Numbered from the stretch's first letter, positions 34,613-42,663 are shown. The stretch: DNA of 64,000 nt from Kutzneria sp. CA-103260 (GCF_018263855.1 NZ_CP073318.1:9610001-9674000); one strand, 5' to 3'. Numbers and translations are program-made. Notes: generated from the sequence alone by a model not told the origin.

Positions 34613-34888
34613 ATGGTTAACGTGGTGGCTTTGACGCTGGACGACGGCGACAACGTGCTGGTCGAGGTGGACGGCGGTCTGGACCGCTCCGGTTCCCTCG
34701 TCATCGAGGCCGGCGGGGCGCTGCGCGAGGCGCTGGAGAAGGTCCGGCCCACACTTCAGGCCGCGCTGGCCAACCTGCGCAACGGCGCCGAGCCGCCCAC
34801 GGACGTGACCATCCAGTTCGGGTTCACGGTCACCGGCGGCACGTCGTCGGAGGCGCGGTGCACGATCACCGCGAGCTGGGCGGCCTGA
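34613..34888 (+). CDS. Trypsin-co-occurring domain (Trypco1 / CU044_2847) family protein
   Basis: 91 aa. Pattern typical of Trypco1: VVALTLDDGDNVLVEVDGGL, then REALEKVRPTLQAALANLR, then DVTIQFGFTVTGGTSSEARC and a final strand. These small domains are named for co-occurrence with trypsin-like proteases and signalling/conflict modules in actinobacteria; here no protease is adjacent. ATG with AGGAG upstream. The stop is directly followed by a copy of the 3'-end repeat that fills the gap to the convergent DUF1707 gene. Confidence 0.75.
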   Translation: MVNVVALTLDDGDNVLVEVDGGLDRSGSLVIEAGGALREALEKVRPTLQAALANLRNGAEPPTDVTIQFGFTVTGGTSSEARCTITASWAA

Positions 34889-34931
34889 AACTCGTAATTC
34901 AGTTGCCGGAGAGCGGGACTCGCGGGGGTCA
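34889..34931 (-). repeat. Dispersed 3'-end repeat, full copy 1
   Basis: Read on the minus strand it starts at the stop of the DUF1707 gene (GGC-TGA) and continues CCCCCGCGAGTCCCGCTCTC, then CGGCAACTGAATTACGAGTT. It fills the whole spacer between two convergent genes. It matches copies at 58483 and 59497 in order and content. Confidence 0.85.
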
Positions 34932-35561
34932 GCCGGGGATTTGGCGGCGGTCGGACTTGCGGGGCTTGCGGCGCACCTCCACGGCCCCCATCAGAGCCAG
35001 GCCGGTGATGCGCAGCACCGGTGAGCCGGGCACGCCCGGGCCGTCGGCGCCGCGCTGGAACTCGCCCATGATGCCGACGCCGTCGATCCGCACGGTCAGC
35101 TCCGGCGGCACGATGATCTTGACGCCGGCCATGATCGCGGTCGCGGTGATGGTGCACTCGGCCGACTCGAAGCTGGCCTCCCGCAGATCCAGCCGCACCT
35201 CGCCCCAGAACGCCGAGGCCGCGTAGGACGCCGGCACCACCCACTGCCCGCTGCGCACCGACTGGCTCATGATGGCCACCGAGTTCGACGACGTGACCAT
35301 GCCGCCGACCGCCGGCGCGAACTGGCTCGGCTGAGCCACCGCCGGCACCGGCGCCGGCATCGGGGTCTGCACGTCCGGCAGGTCACGGGTGAACGGCACC
35401 AGCTCGCCGAAGGTTTTCGCCTGGTAGAGCCCGGCCAGCCGCTCGTCCAGTTCGCTGACGGTCAGCCGACCCTCGGACATCGCTTTGTGCAGCACCTGCG
35501 CCACCCGCTCACGGTCGGCGTCCGAGGCCCGCATGGACATGGGGTCAGGCTGCTCGCTCAC
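34929..35561 (-). CDS. DUF1707 / LiaF-like cell-wall stress response domain protein
   Basis: 210 aa. Residues ~8-62 are DUF1707: MRASDADRERVAQVLHKAM, EGRLTVSELDERLAGLYQAK, FGELVPFTRDLPD. After a Pro-rich linker, residues ~105-200 form a beta-repeat domain like LiaF/YvqF C-termini: FWGEVRLDLREASFESAECT, GVKIIVPPELTVRIDGVGIM, GEF. No membrane segment. Such proteins are common in actinomycetes and are thought to act in envelope stress signalling. GTG start at 35561. Stop lies in the 3'-end repeat. Confidence 0.85.
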   Translation of the reverse strand: MSEQPDPMSMRASDADRERVAQVLHKAMSEGRLTVSELDERLAGLYQAKTFGELVPFTRDLPDVQTPMPAPVPAVAQPSQFAPAVGGMVTSSNSVAIMSQSVRSGQWVVPASYAASAFWGEVRLDLREASFESAECTITATAIMAGVKIIVPPELTVRIDGVGIMGEFQRGADGPGVPGSPVLRITGLALMGAVEVRRKPRKSDRRQIPG

Positions 35562-35772
35562 GACCAGCAGCCTAGGACCCCGCGCTACCGCCCCGCCCGG
35601 GAATTGCCGGAAGGCCCGTTCGGCGGCCGGCGCGGCACCGGCCGCCGCAGCCGGCGCAGCGTGCACACCCAGCAGCGGCACGGCACCGCGACGCATCCCG
35701 AATCCGCCATGCCGCACCGCCCAACACGTTCGTTTCCCGACGACAAGGACATCGCCGCCGGTCCTGTGAACG

Positions 35773-36972
35773 CTACGTGAACAGGCCCTGGCCCCAGTGC
35801 TGGCCGTCCGTGACCCCGGGCGGGCACGCGAACAGGCCGCTGCCGATGTGCTGGATGTACTCGTTGAGCGCGTCCCCGGACAACGCCTTCTGCACGGTCA
35901 CGAACTGGTGCGGATCCTTCATGAACGCGATGAAGAACAGCCCGCCCAGCAGGTTGCCGGTGCTGTCGATGCCGTCGGTGAACGAGTAGCCCCGCCGCAG
36001 CAGGTGGATGCCGCCGTTGTGCTCCGGCGAGGCGAGCCGGATGTGCGCGTCGTCGGGGATGTCGCTGCTGCCGAGGTTGGGCGTGTCGAACTCGCCGGCC
36101 CCGCCCAGCGGCGCGCCGCTGGCCTTGTAGCGCCCGAACACGTTCTGCTGGTCGGCCAGGTAGTCCCGGTCCCAGTTCTCGATGAACATCCGGATCCGCC
36201 GAGCCACCAGGTAGCTGCCGCCGCGCAGCCACGGCTGGTCGGTCTCGGCGCCGACCCACACGTTCTGGTCGATCAGGTCCGTCTGCTCCGCGCGCAGATT
36301 TCGAGTGCCGTCCTTGAAACCCATCAGGTTGCGGGGCGTGGCCTGCGCGCTCGACGTCGACGCCGTGCGGCCGAAACCGAGCTGCATCCAGCGCAGCACA
36401 ACGATTCCCGCCCCGAGCCGGGCCAGGTTGCGCACCGCGTGGAAGGTCACCTGCGGGTCGTCCGCGCACGCCTGCACGCACAGATCCCCGCCCGTGTAGG
36501 CGGGATCCAGCTGCTCCGGCACGAGTTTCGGCAACGGGGCCAGGGCCGCCGGCTTCTTGGCCGCCAGCCCGAACCGGTCGTCGAACAACGACGGCCCGAA
36601 GCCGATCGTCACGGTCAGGTTGCCGGGCTTGAGGCCGTCGGCCTCGCCGGTGTCGGCCGGCGGGGCCTGCAAGTCCGTCTCGCCACCGGGCACCAGGTCG
36701 CCCCTGGTCATCGACTCGGCCGCGGTGGTCCAGGTCTTGAGCAGCGCCACCAGTTCGTTGCGGTCCTTGGTGACCACGTCGAACGCCGCGAACGTGAGCC
36801 GGTCCTGTTGCGGCGTGATGATGCCGGCCTGGTGGTCGGCCCGGAACGGCACGATCTGGGTGGTGTTCTCGGCGTCGAGGGCCGACGCCGAGGCGTCGGC
36901 CGCGACCAGGCCGCCGATGCCGAGCGCGCCCAGCCCCGAGAACAGCGCCCGGCGGGACACTCCCGCGGTCAT
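35773..36972 (-). CDS. efeB: Tat-exported dye-decolourising (Dyp-type) haem peroxidase, EfeB
   Basis: 399 aa. N-terminal twin-arginine signal SRRALFSGLGALGIGGLVAA. Dyp features: GXXDG motif as MGFKDGTRN, haem-pocket region WDRDYLADQQNVFGRYKASG, HIRLASPEHNGGIHLLRRGY and GLFFIAFMKDPHQFVTVQ. EfeB is exported folded with haem and works with EfeO and EfeU in acid-type ferrous iron uptake. Its ATG overlaps the efeO stop by 4 nt (ATGA). Last gene of efeUOB. Confidence 0.95.
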   Translation of the reverse strand: MTAGVSRRALFSGLGALGIGGLVAADASASALDAENTTQIVPFRADHQAGIITPQQDRLTFAAFDVVTKDRNELVALLKTWTTAAESMTRGDLVPGGETDLQAPPADTGEADGLKPGNLTVTIGFGPSLFDDRFGLAAKKPAALAPLPKLVPEQLDPAYTGGDLCVQACADDPQVTFHAVRNLARLGAGIVVLRWMQLGFGRTASTSSAQATPRNLMGFKDGTRNLRAEQTDLIDQNVWVGAETDQPWLRGGSYLVARRIRMFIENWDRDYLADQQNVFGRYKASGAPLGGAGEFDTPNLGSSDIPDDAHIRLASPEHNGGIHLLRRGYSFTDGIDSTGNLLGGLFFIAFMKDPHQFVTVQKALSGDALNEYIQHIGSGLFACPPGVTDGQHWGQGLFT

Positions 36973-38123
36973 TGCGTGACCTTCGCGGCCACCTGCGACA
37001 TGGCCTCGCCCAACGCGTTCACGGCCTGGGACAACACCTTCTGCTGGTCCTTGGTCACGGTCGAGTAGTCCACGTAACCGGTGTTGAGGTAGCCCGGGCT
37101 CTGCTCGTACGGCTTGAGCGCCGTCTCCACCGCCGCGTCCCGGTCCTGCACGGTCTTGGCCAGGTCGGGCGCGCTCTTCTGCAGCGCCGGCAGCAGGACG
37201 TTGAACGCCTCCATCGAGCCGTCCAGGTTGGCCTTGAAGTCCAGCAGGTCGATGTGCGAGTACCGCTCCTCCTCGCCGGTGACCTTGGTCTTCTGGATCT
37301 CGTCGACCAGCTCGGTGGCGCCGTTGGCGATCTCGGCCGGCTGGTAGGCCGCCTTGGCCACCAACTGCTGCAGCGAGGTCACGTTCTTGACCAGCTCGTC
37401 GGCCACCGGGCCCATGCCGTCCAGCTTCTTGGTCTCGAAGATGGCCTGCTCGATCTTGTGGAAGCCCTTGAAGTCGGCCGGGTTGTCGAAGTCGTCGACC
37501 CGGCCGTCGATGTTCTTGTCCAGGTCGCCCCAGATCTCGGCGACCGGCTCGACCTTCTCGTAGAACACGCGGGCCTGGCCGTAGGCGATGCCCGACTTGG
37601 TCAGGTCGCCCGACTTCACCGCGTCGGCGAACGCCTGGGTGCCGGTGACCAGCTGGTTGACCTGGTCCACGATCCACTTCCCGTAGTCGGTGGTCGCGGT
37701 GACCAGTGTCGGGTTGTCCTTCCAGGACTTGGCCGCGTCGCCGGTCACGTGGAAGTCCCAGTGCTCCTGCTTGGCCCCCGGGCAGTAGATCTGGTAGTCG
37801 CCCTTGGCCAGTTCCAGGGAGAAGCCGCCGTCCAGGCCGGGCGTGAGGTTCTCCTGCTCGCCGAGCATCTGGCCGCCGGACAGCAGCTCCGCCTCAGTGA
37901 CGGCGCCCGCGTCCTTGTTGGACACCTTGAAGTTGACCGCGCCGCTGGAGATCGACGTGGGCGAGGGCTGGCAGCCGTCGGCCGTCAGCGTCACCGCGAC
38001 GTCGCCACCCTGGCCGGCCGGGGCGTTCGACGGCGCGTTCCCACTGGTGGTGCTGCCCCCACATGCGGTGAGGGCCAGGGTCGCCGCTGCCGCGATCGCG
38101 GCCAGGCCGATGGTGGTTCTCAC
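36969..38123 (-). CDS. efeO: EfeO iron-uptake lipoprotein (cupredoxin plus M75 imelysin-like domain)
   Basis: 384 aa. Lipoprotein signal with lipobox LTAC (ATLALTAC-GG). Residues ~40-135 form a cupredoxin-like domain (DGCQPSPTSISSGAVNFKVS, GDYQIYCPGAKQEHWDFHVT), followed by the M75 helical domain with the HxxE motif in GFHKIEQAIFE and GEEERYSHIDLLDFKANLDG. Periplasm-side iron binder/oxidase partner that hands iron to EfeU. GTG start at 38123 overlapping the efeU stop by 4 nt; the open frame extends to 38813 only as a shadow of efeU. Confidence 0.95.
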   Translation of the reverse strand: MRTTIGLAAIAAAATLALTACGGSTTSGNAPSNAPAGQGGDVAVTLTADGCQPSPTSISSGAVNFKVSNKDAGAVTEAELLSGGQMLGEQENLTPGLDGGFSLELAKGDYQIYCPGAKQEHWDFHVTGDAAKSWKDNPTLVTATTDYGKWIVDQVNQLVTGTQAFADAVKSGDLTKSGIAYGQARVFYEKVEPVAEIWGDLDKNIDGRVDDFDNPADFKGFHKIEQAIFETKKLDGMGPVADELVKNVTSLQQLVAKAAYQPAEIANGATELVDEIQKTKVTGEEERYSHIDLLDFKANLDGSMEAFNVLLPALQKSAPDLAKTVQDRDAAVETALKPYEQSPGYLNTGYVDYSTVTKDQQKVLSQAVNALGEAMSQVAAKVTQ

Positions 38124-38956
38124 GAGTTCGTCGCTCCAATCAGCTTCTTCTTCGTGGCCGTGCGCGGCCACAACACGTAGGCGAGCATCGGCACCGCGTA
38201 GACGAGCCAGCCCGTCACCTCGGTCACCGTCGGGTAGGGCTGCACTCCGAGGACCCCGCTGAACAGCGAGTACAGCGGCGTGCCCTGCACCACCAGCCAG
38301 GACAGGTCCAGCGCCCGCTGCTGGCCGAACGAGATCCAGTGCGCCTCGAAGGCCGTGTGCAGCGTGGACATCACCAGGCCGGCGGCGACGATCACCAGCA
38401 CGATGCCGGTGATCCGGAAGAACCGGCTCAGGTTGAGCCGCACGCCGCCCTTGTAGATGCCGTACCCGATCGCGGCGGCGACCAGGATGCCCAGCACGGC
38501 GCCCAGGAAGGACAGCGTGGCGTTGCCGCTGGCCTGGGTCAGCGCCAGCAGGAACACCGCCGTCTCGAAGCCCTCCCGCAGCACCGCCAGGAACGCCATG
38601 CCGACCAGCGCCGTCGTCGAGCCCTGGGCCAGCGCGCTGGCGGCGGCGCCCTCGAGCTCCTTCTTCAGGCCGCGGGAGTGCTTGGCCATCCACAGCACCA
38701 TGTACGTGACCATCACCACGGCCAGCGCGCCGACCACGGTCTCCAGCGACTCCTGGCCCTGCTGGGGCAGCTCCTGGGACACCACGCGGAGCACGACGCC
38801 GATCACGACGCACAGCGCGACGGCGATGCCCACGCCGATCCAGACCTGGCGCAGCGCATCCTTACGGCCCTGCTGGGCCAGGAACGCGGCGATGATCCCG
38901 ACGATCAACGCGGCCTCTAGGCCCTCACGCAGTCCGATCACGAATGTGGGCAGCAT
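38120..38956 (-). CDS. efeU: EfeU ferrous-iron permease (FTR1 family)
   Basis: 278 aa, seven membrane segments. Both REXXE iron-translocation motifs are present: GLREGLEAALIVG near the N-terminus and VLREGFETAVFLL near residue 130. Also HTAFEAHWISFGQQ. Membrane channel of the EfeUOB system. ATG with AGGAGA 5 nt upstream; an iron-box-like palindrome lies just before it, so repression by IdeR/DmdR under high iron is likely. Confidence 0.96.
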   Translation of the reverse strand: MLPTFVIGLREGLEAALIVGIIAAFLAQQGRKDALRQVWIGVGIAVALCVVIGVVLRVVSQELPQQGQESLETVVGALAVVMVTYMVLWMAKHSRGLKKELEGAAASALAQGSTTALVGMAFLAVLREGFETAVFLLALTQASGNATLSFLGAVLGILVAAAIGYGIYKGGVRLNLSRFFRITGIVLVIVAAGLVMSTLHTAFEAHWISFGQQRALDLSWLVVQGTPLYSLFSGVLGVQPYPTVTEVTGWLVYAVPMLAYVLWPRTATKKKLIGATNS

Positions 38957-38970
38957 CGAGTCTCCTGGTC

Positions 38971-38996
38971 AGGCGTGCCTTACCTGCAAGTAAGGC
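38971..38996. promoter_or_regulatory. Iron-box-like palindrome upstream of efeU
   Basis: GCCTTAC-C-TGCA-A-GTAAGGC (38977-38996), palindromic except for one central pair. The overlapping stretch on the minus strand, AGGTAAGGCACGCCT (38971-38985), matches 11 of 15 positions of the IdeR/DmdR core AGGTTAGGCTAACCT. Location just upstream of an iron importer supports an iron-responsive operator; Zur or another metal regulator is not excluded. Confidence 0.6.
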
Positions 38997-39088
38997 GAGG
39001 CTATCTAAAACACCCTGTGGCGCACTGTCAACCAGATGGGGGACCTGTCACGCGGAAGCCGGACATCCGGCGGCTAACGTGACCACCC

Positions 39089-39712
39089 ATGGACGTCCTC
39101 GTCGTCGATCACCCGTTGGCCAGGGCCCGCCTGACCACCATGCGGGACGCGCGCACCGACAGCGCCGCGTTCCGGGCCGCCCTGCACGAGCTCACCGTGA
39201 TGCTCGTCTACGAGGCGACCCGGGAGGCCCCGGTGGCCACCGAGCGCATCCACACGCCGGTGGCCCGGACCGACGGCTACCGGCTGAGCAACCCGCCGCT
39301 GCTGGTGCCGGTGCTGCGGGCCGGGCTGGGCATGGCCGACCAGGCGCACAAGCTGATCCCGGACGCCCAGATGGGATTCGTCGGGCTGGCTCGCGACGAG
39401 GAGACGCTGCAGCCCACGCCGTACATGGAGTCGCTGCCGGAGAGCCTGGCCGGGCGGCCGGTGCTGGTGCTGGACCCGATGCTGGCCACCGGCGGGTCGA
39501 TGGTGCACACCATCAACCTGCTCACCGAGCGTGGCGCCACCGACGTGACCGCCGTATGCGCGCTGGCCGCACCCGAGGGCATTCGCCGCCTGGAGGAGTC
39601 CGGGCTGCCGGTGCGGGTGGTGACCGCCAGCATCGACGAGCGGCTCAACGAGTCCGGCTTCATCGTCCCCGGCCTCGGCGACGCCGGCGACCGTCAGTAC
39701 GGCTCCGTCTAG
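39089..39712 (+). CDS. upp: Uracil phosphoribosyltransferase
   Basis: 207 aa. Makes UMP from uracil and PRPP. PRPP site VLVLDPMLATGGSMVHTINL; uracil-binding C-terminal loop GFIVPGLGDAGDRQYG; N-terminus DVLVVDHPLARARLTTMRD; LLVPVLRAGLGMADQ. Divergent from efeUOB. Completes salvage of uracil released from uridine. Followed by a terminator shared with the convergent TetR gene. Confidence 0.97.
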   Translation: MDVLVVDHPLARARLTTMRDARTDSAAFRAALHELTVMLVYEATREAPVATERIHTPVARTDGYRLSNPPLLVPVLRAGLGMADQAHKLIPDAQMGFVGLARDEETLQPTPYMESLPESLAGRPVLVLDPMLATGGSMVHTINLLTERGATDVTAVCALAAPEGIRRLEESGLPVRVVTASIDERLNESGFIVPGLGDAGDRQYGSV

Positions 39713-39818
39713 CAAACGTTTACTTCTAACGGTTGCCAGTTTTTCGGCTGCGTCTTTCGAGTGTCCAGACTGGTCTAGACCTTGACGAAGGGTGGTCTGG
39801 ACCACATCATTTCGAGTG

Positions 39819-39862
39819 CGAGGCCCGGGGAGGTCACGTGGCGGCCACTTCCCCGGGCCTCG
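39819..39862. terminator. Terminator between upp and the TetR gene
   Basis: Perfect 13-bp arms CGAGGCCCGGGGA and TCCCCGGGCCTCG around an 18-nt loop that itself contains a GTGG/CCAC pair. It reaches into the last codons of the TetR gene. Confidence 0.75.
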
Positions 39863-40496
39863 TGTCGTGTCGGGACTCCGGGTTGTTCTCGACGCCGGCT
39901 CGGCTGAGCCGCCAGCCGTTCACCAGGGCCCGTACCGCCCGTTCGTAGGCCGGCCCCATCTGCTCGCCGCCCGGCATGTTGCCCTGGAGTTCCAGCGACA
40001 TCAGGCCGTGCGTCAGGCCCCAGGCGCTGACCGCGATCACTTCTGGCCGCTCGTCGACGTAGACGCCGGCCTCGACGCCCCGCCGCGCCGTGTCGTAGAG
40101 GATCGCGAACGCGTTGGCCGAGACCTCGGCCAGCAGCTCGTACTGGTGTAGGTGGGCGCGGGCCGCGTCGGTGAACAGCAGCGTGTAAAGGTGCGGCTGG
40201 GCCAGCGCGTACCGGCGATAGGCCAGTCCGAGCTGGATGAGGTCCTCGACCGGATCGTCCGACGTCGCGGCGGCCCGCAGCTCCCGCTCGAAGCCCTCGA
40301 ACGCCTCCAGGTAAACGGTTCTGATCAGGCCGGGCTTGCCGCCGAACAGCGAGTACACCGCCGTCGTCGAGGTGTGCACGTCGGCGGCCAACTTGCGCAG
40401 GCTCAGCGCGTCCACCCCGTCCGTGGAGATCAGTTCCGCCGCGCAGGCCAGTAGCCGCCCGCGCAGGGCGTCGTCGTGGGTCTTCGGTCGTGGCAC
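39834..40496 (-). CDS. TetR family transcriptional regulator
   Basis: 220 aa. N-terminal helix-turn-helix: LLACAAELISTDGVDALSLR, KLAADVHTSTTAVYSLFGGK; C-terminal domain of the TetR_C_33/WHG type (QLGLAYRRYALAQPHLYTLL, GVEAGVYVDERPEVIAVSAW). GTG at 40496 is chosen; the frame stays open upstream through the divergent gene but without family similarity. Divergent from the DUF4188 gene at 40561, which it probably represses. The 64-bp gap contains AT-rich partial palindromes (TGTT-TTAT-AACA and TTGT-C-ACAA). Confidence 0.9.
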   Translation of the reverse strand: MPRPKTHDDALRGRLLACAAELISTDGVDALSLRKLAADVHTSTTAVYSLFGGKPGLIRTVYLEAFEGFERELRAAATSDDPVEDLIQLGLAYRRYALAQPHLYTLLFTDAARAHLHQYELLAEVSANAFAILYDTARRGVEAGVYVDERPEVIAVSAWGLTHGLMSLELQGNMPGGEQMGPAYERAVRALVNGWRLSRAGVENNPESRHDTRPGEVAAT

Positions 40497-40509
40497 TTGA
40501 CGAGTGTAA

Positions 40510-40545
40510 CCGAAACGCTGTTTTATAACATTGTCACAAAATAGC
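40510..40545. promoter_or_regulatory. AT-rich divergent operator/promoter region
   Basis: An unusually AT-rich patch between the TetR and DUF4188 genes with two short palindromes, TGTTTTATAACA (outer arms TGTT/AACA) and TTGTCACAA (perfect). Likely TetR binding site and shared promoters. Confidence 0.5.
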
Positions 40546-40560
40546 GGAAGGGGAGTGGCC

Positions 40561-41007
40561 ATGGTCTCCGACGGGCGGTGGACGGCCCGGCTGCCCGAGC
40601 GGGGCGCCGTGGTGTTCCTGCTCGGCATGCGGTTCAACAAGCCGTGGCGGGTGGACCGGTGGTGGCCGGCGGTCCGGGCCCTGCCGCGCATGATCGCCCA
40701 CCTCGGCAAGCACCCTGAGCTGGGCTTTCTCGGCGGGCACTCGTGGTTCGGCCGGACCACCGTGCTGGTGTCGTACTGGCGCAGCGCCGACGATCTGGTC
40801 GACTTCGTCTCGGCCCGGTCCGGGCCGCACCTGGCGGCGTGGCAGGCCTACGACCGCGCCGTCGGCGCCGACGGGACCGTCGGCAGCTGGCACGAGACCT
40901 ACCTGCTGCGGCCCGGCCAGTTCGAGTCCGTCTGCGCCGACATGCCGGCGTTCGGGCTCGCCGCCGCGTACCGCCACGAGCGGCTGGCCGACGCTGGACC
41001 GGCCTGA
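40561..41007 (+). CDS. DUF4188 / monooxygenase-like family protein
   Basis: 148 aa. Begins RWTARLPERGAVVFLLGMRF and contains LGFLGGHSWFGRTTVLVSYW, RSADDLVDFV and HLAAWQAYDRAVGADGTVGS, followed by WHETYLL: the dimeric ferredoxin-like pattern seen in DUF4188 and antibiotic-monooxygenase-like proteins. Function not established. ATG at 40561 with GGGGAG upstream; an in-frame ATG-type start at 40531 is possible. Pairs with the divergent TetR regulator, suggesting a response to a small hydrophobic molecule. Confidence 0.75.
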   Translation: MVSDGRWTARLPERGAVVFLLGMRFNKPWRVDRWWPAVRALPRMIAHLGKHPELGFLGGHSWFGRTTVLVSYWRSADDLVDFVSARSGPHLAAWQAYDRAVGADGTVGSWHETYLLRPGQFESVCADMPAFGLAAAYRHERLADAGPA

Positions 41008-41020
41008 TACCACATTGGTA
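41008..41020. promoter_or_regulatory. Candidate toxin-antitoxin operator
   Basis: TACCA-CAT-TGGTA, a perfect 5-bp inverted repeat 10 nt before the antitoxin gene and directly after the preceding stop. Ribbon-helix-helix antitoxins usually bind such short palindromes to repress their own operon. Confidence 0.5.
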
Positions 41021-41030
41021 CCGTGACGGC

Positions 41031-41237
41031 GTGGCGATGACCCTGCGTCTGAGCGATGAGGAGAACCGCCAGCTCGACGAGCTGGCGGCCGCCGAGGGGC
41101 GCTCCAAACAGGAGATCATGCGCCTCGCGCTGGCCGAACGCTGGGCCCGGCTGCAGAAGGAGGAGCAGCTCGGCGAGGTGCTCGGCCGGGTGCTGCCGCG
41201 CTACCAGGGGCTGCTCGACCGCCTCGGCTCGGCCTGA
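41031..41237 (+). CDS. Ribbon-helix-helix (CopG-type) antitoxin
   Basis: 68 aa. N-terminal ribbon-helix-helix: TLRLSDEENRQLDELAAAEG then RSKQEIMRLALAERWARLQK. The C-terminal helix (QLGEVLGRVLPRYQGLLDRL) would be the toxin-binding part. GTG at 41031, or ATG two codons later. The stop codon is directly followed by the GTG of the Doc-like gene (TGAGTG), the typical compact toxin-antitoxin order. Confidence 0.85.
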   Translation: MAMTLRLSDEENRQLDELAAAEGRSKQEIMRLALAERWARLQKEEQLGEVLGRVLPRYQGLLDRLGSA

Positions 41238-41618
41238 GTGACCGAATACCTGGACGCCGGCGACCTGCTCGTGCTGGCCACCGCCGTCACCGGCGGCGAC
41301 CTCGTGGTGCGGGACCTCGGTCTGCTCGACGCCGCCGCCTATCGGCCGCGGGCCACCGTGCTCGGTGTCGAGGCCTACGCCACCCTCTGGCTCAAGGCCG
41401 CCGCCGTGCTCCATTCCGTCGTCCGCACCCGGCCGCTGGCCGAGGGCAACTGGCGCCTCGGCTGGGTGGCCGCCGTCGCCCTCTGTGACATCAACGGCTG
41501 GTGGATCGACGCCGACGAGGACGAGGCCCTCGGCGTGGTCCGCGCCGTCGCCCACAACCGCCTCGACGTCGTCGACCTGGCCACCCGCTTCGAGTCGTGG
41601 GCGCTGCCGAAGTCCTGA
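41238..41618 (+). CDS. Doc-like (Fic-fold) toxin with degenerate active-site motif
   Basis: 126 aa, the length of Doc toxins. Pattern matches Doc of the actinobacterial RHH-Doc type: EYLDAGDLLVLATAV at the start, then DLGLLDAAAYRP, then the Fic region and AVALCDINGWWIDADEDEAL. Doc kinases phosphorylate EF-Tu using the motif HPFxxGNKRxG. Here residues 65-75 read RPLAEGNWRLG: the catalytic His is Arg and the Lys of GNK is Trp. Activity may be lost or changed. Starts directly at the antitoxin stop. Confidence 0.85.
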   Translation: MTEYLDAGDLLVLATAVTGGDLVVRDLGLLDAAAYRPRATVLGVEAYATLWLKAAAVLHSVVRTRPLAEGNWRLGWVAAVALCDINGWWIDADEDEALGVVRAVAHNRLDVVDLATRFESWALPKS

Positions 41619-41620
41619 CC

Positions 41621-42166
41621 TCAGTGGCTCGCCTGCGCCACCCGCTCGATCTCGGCGTACCGCTGCGCCCAGAACGCCGCGTCCCGCCCCGGGGCCGACG
41701 TCCGGCCGTCCAGCTGCTCCCGCAGGATGTCCGCGTGCCCCGCGTGGCGGTTGGTCTCGGTCAGCACGTTGAACAGCTTCACCTCGGGCCTCGGCCATCA
41801 CGGCACGTGCCCAGGCGCGTCCACGGCGAGGGCCTCGATCGTCGCGTCCGAGTGCTCCCACACCCGGCGATAGCGCCCGATGATCTCCACCCGCGTCTCG
41901 TCCTCGGCCGCCCACATGTCCAGGCCACGGGCCCCGAGGTCGTCCCACCGCGGCAGCGCCTCCGGGAACGGCCGGCCGAACACCTCGCCGAAGCACCGCG
42001 ACTCACTGAGCGTCAGGTGCTTGACCAGGCCCAGCAGGTTGGTCCCGGTCGAGGTCAGGGGCCGCCGCACGTCGTACTCGGACAGCCCGTCGAGCCGCCC
42101 CACCATCTCCTCGCGGACTTCCCGCAGGTCGCCGTGCAGATACCGCTTCGCGAAGTCGTCGATCAC
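41621..42166 (-). pseudogene. DinB / DUF664 family protein with in-frame nonsense codon
   Basis: The first ~122 codons give a normal DUF664/DinB N-terminal region: IDDFAKRYLHGDLREVREEM, LTSTGTNLLGLVKHLTLSES, ending DAPGHVP. A TGA at 41798-41800 then stops translation, but the same frame continues with WPRPEVKLFNVLTETNRHAG, HADILREQLDGRTS to a stop at 41621-41623. Relatives commonly have two Trp here, so TGG to TGA is likely. The His of NRHAGHAD is a metal ligand of the four-helix DinB fold, so the truncated product should be inactive. Either a pseudogene or a sequencing error. GTG at 42166 is chosen; 42208 is also open. Confidence 0.8.
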
Positions 42167-42226
42167 CGGTCCAGGCTGCCAGAGCGTGATGGCAAGCGTT
42201 TGCGTCACGCCGACGGGCCTCAGCGC

Positions 42227-42257
42227 TTGACCTGGAGTGCACTCCAGCTTCTACGGT
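42227..42257 (+). promoter_or_regulatory. MerR-type promoter with 19-bp spacer and dyad operator
   Basis: -35 TTGACC (42227-42232), -10 TACGGT (42252-42257), spacer 19 bp, longer than the usual 17 and characteristic of MerR-regulated promoters. The perfect 16-bp palindrome CTGGAGTGCACTCCAG (42232-42247) lies in the spacer. The predicted start of transcription falls at about 42264-42265, i.e. on the GTG of the merR-type gene, so the transcript is probably leaderless. Confidence 0.85.
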
Positions 42258-42264
42258 CAATGGC

Positions 42265-42663
42265 GTGACATACTCGATCGCCCAGGCAGCGGAACGAAGC
42301 GGGTTGTCCATCGACACCCTCCGCTACTACGAACGAATCGGGCTGGTCGATCCACCGGCCCGGGACTCCGGGGGACGTCGCTCGTACTCCGACGACGACC
42401 TCGGCTGGCTGGAGTTCCTCACCAAACTGCGCACGACCGGGATGCCGATCCGGCTGATGCGCGAGTACGCCCAGCTGCGGCGCAAGGGGCTGGCCACCGC
42501 GGGCCGCCGCAAGCAGCTGCTCTACGACCACCGGACCGACGTCCGGCAGCGCATCGCCGAGCTCCAGGCGTGCCTGGCCATTCTCGACTACAAGATCACC
42601 AACTACGCCGAGGTCGAGGCCAAGCTGGCCGGCGTGACCCTGGTGCAGGAGGCGTCGGCGTGA
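42265..42663 (+). CDS. MerR family transcriptional regulator
   Basis: 132 aa. N-terminal MerR helix-turn-helix and wing: YSIAQAAERSGLSIDTLRYY, ERIGLVDPPARDSGGRRSYS, then the coiled-coil dimer helix (LRRKGLATAGRRKQLLYDHR, ELQACLAILDYKITNYAE). No metal-binding cysteine set at the C-terminus beyond one Cys, so an organic or redox signal is more likely than a metal. GTG start, leaderless. Overlaps the first aldo/keto reductase gene by 4 nt; it activates its own operon through the promoter at 42227. Confidence 0.93.
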   Translation: MTYSIAQAAERSGLSIDTLRYYERIGLVDPPARDSGGRRSYSDDDLGWLEFLTKLRTTGMPIRLMREYAQLRRKGLATAGRRKQLLYDHRTDVRQRIAELQACLAILDYKITNYAEVEAKLAGVTLVQEASA

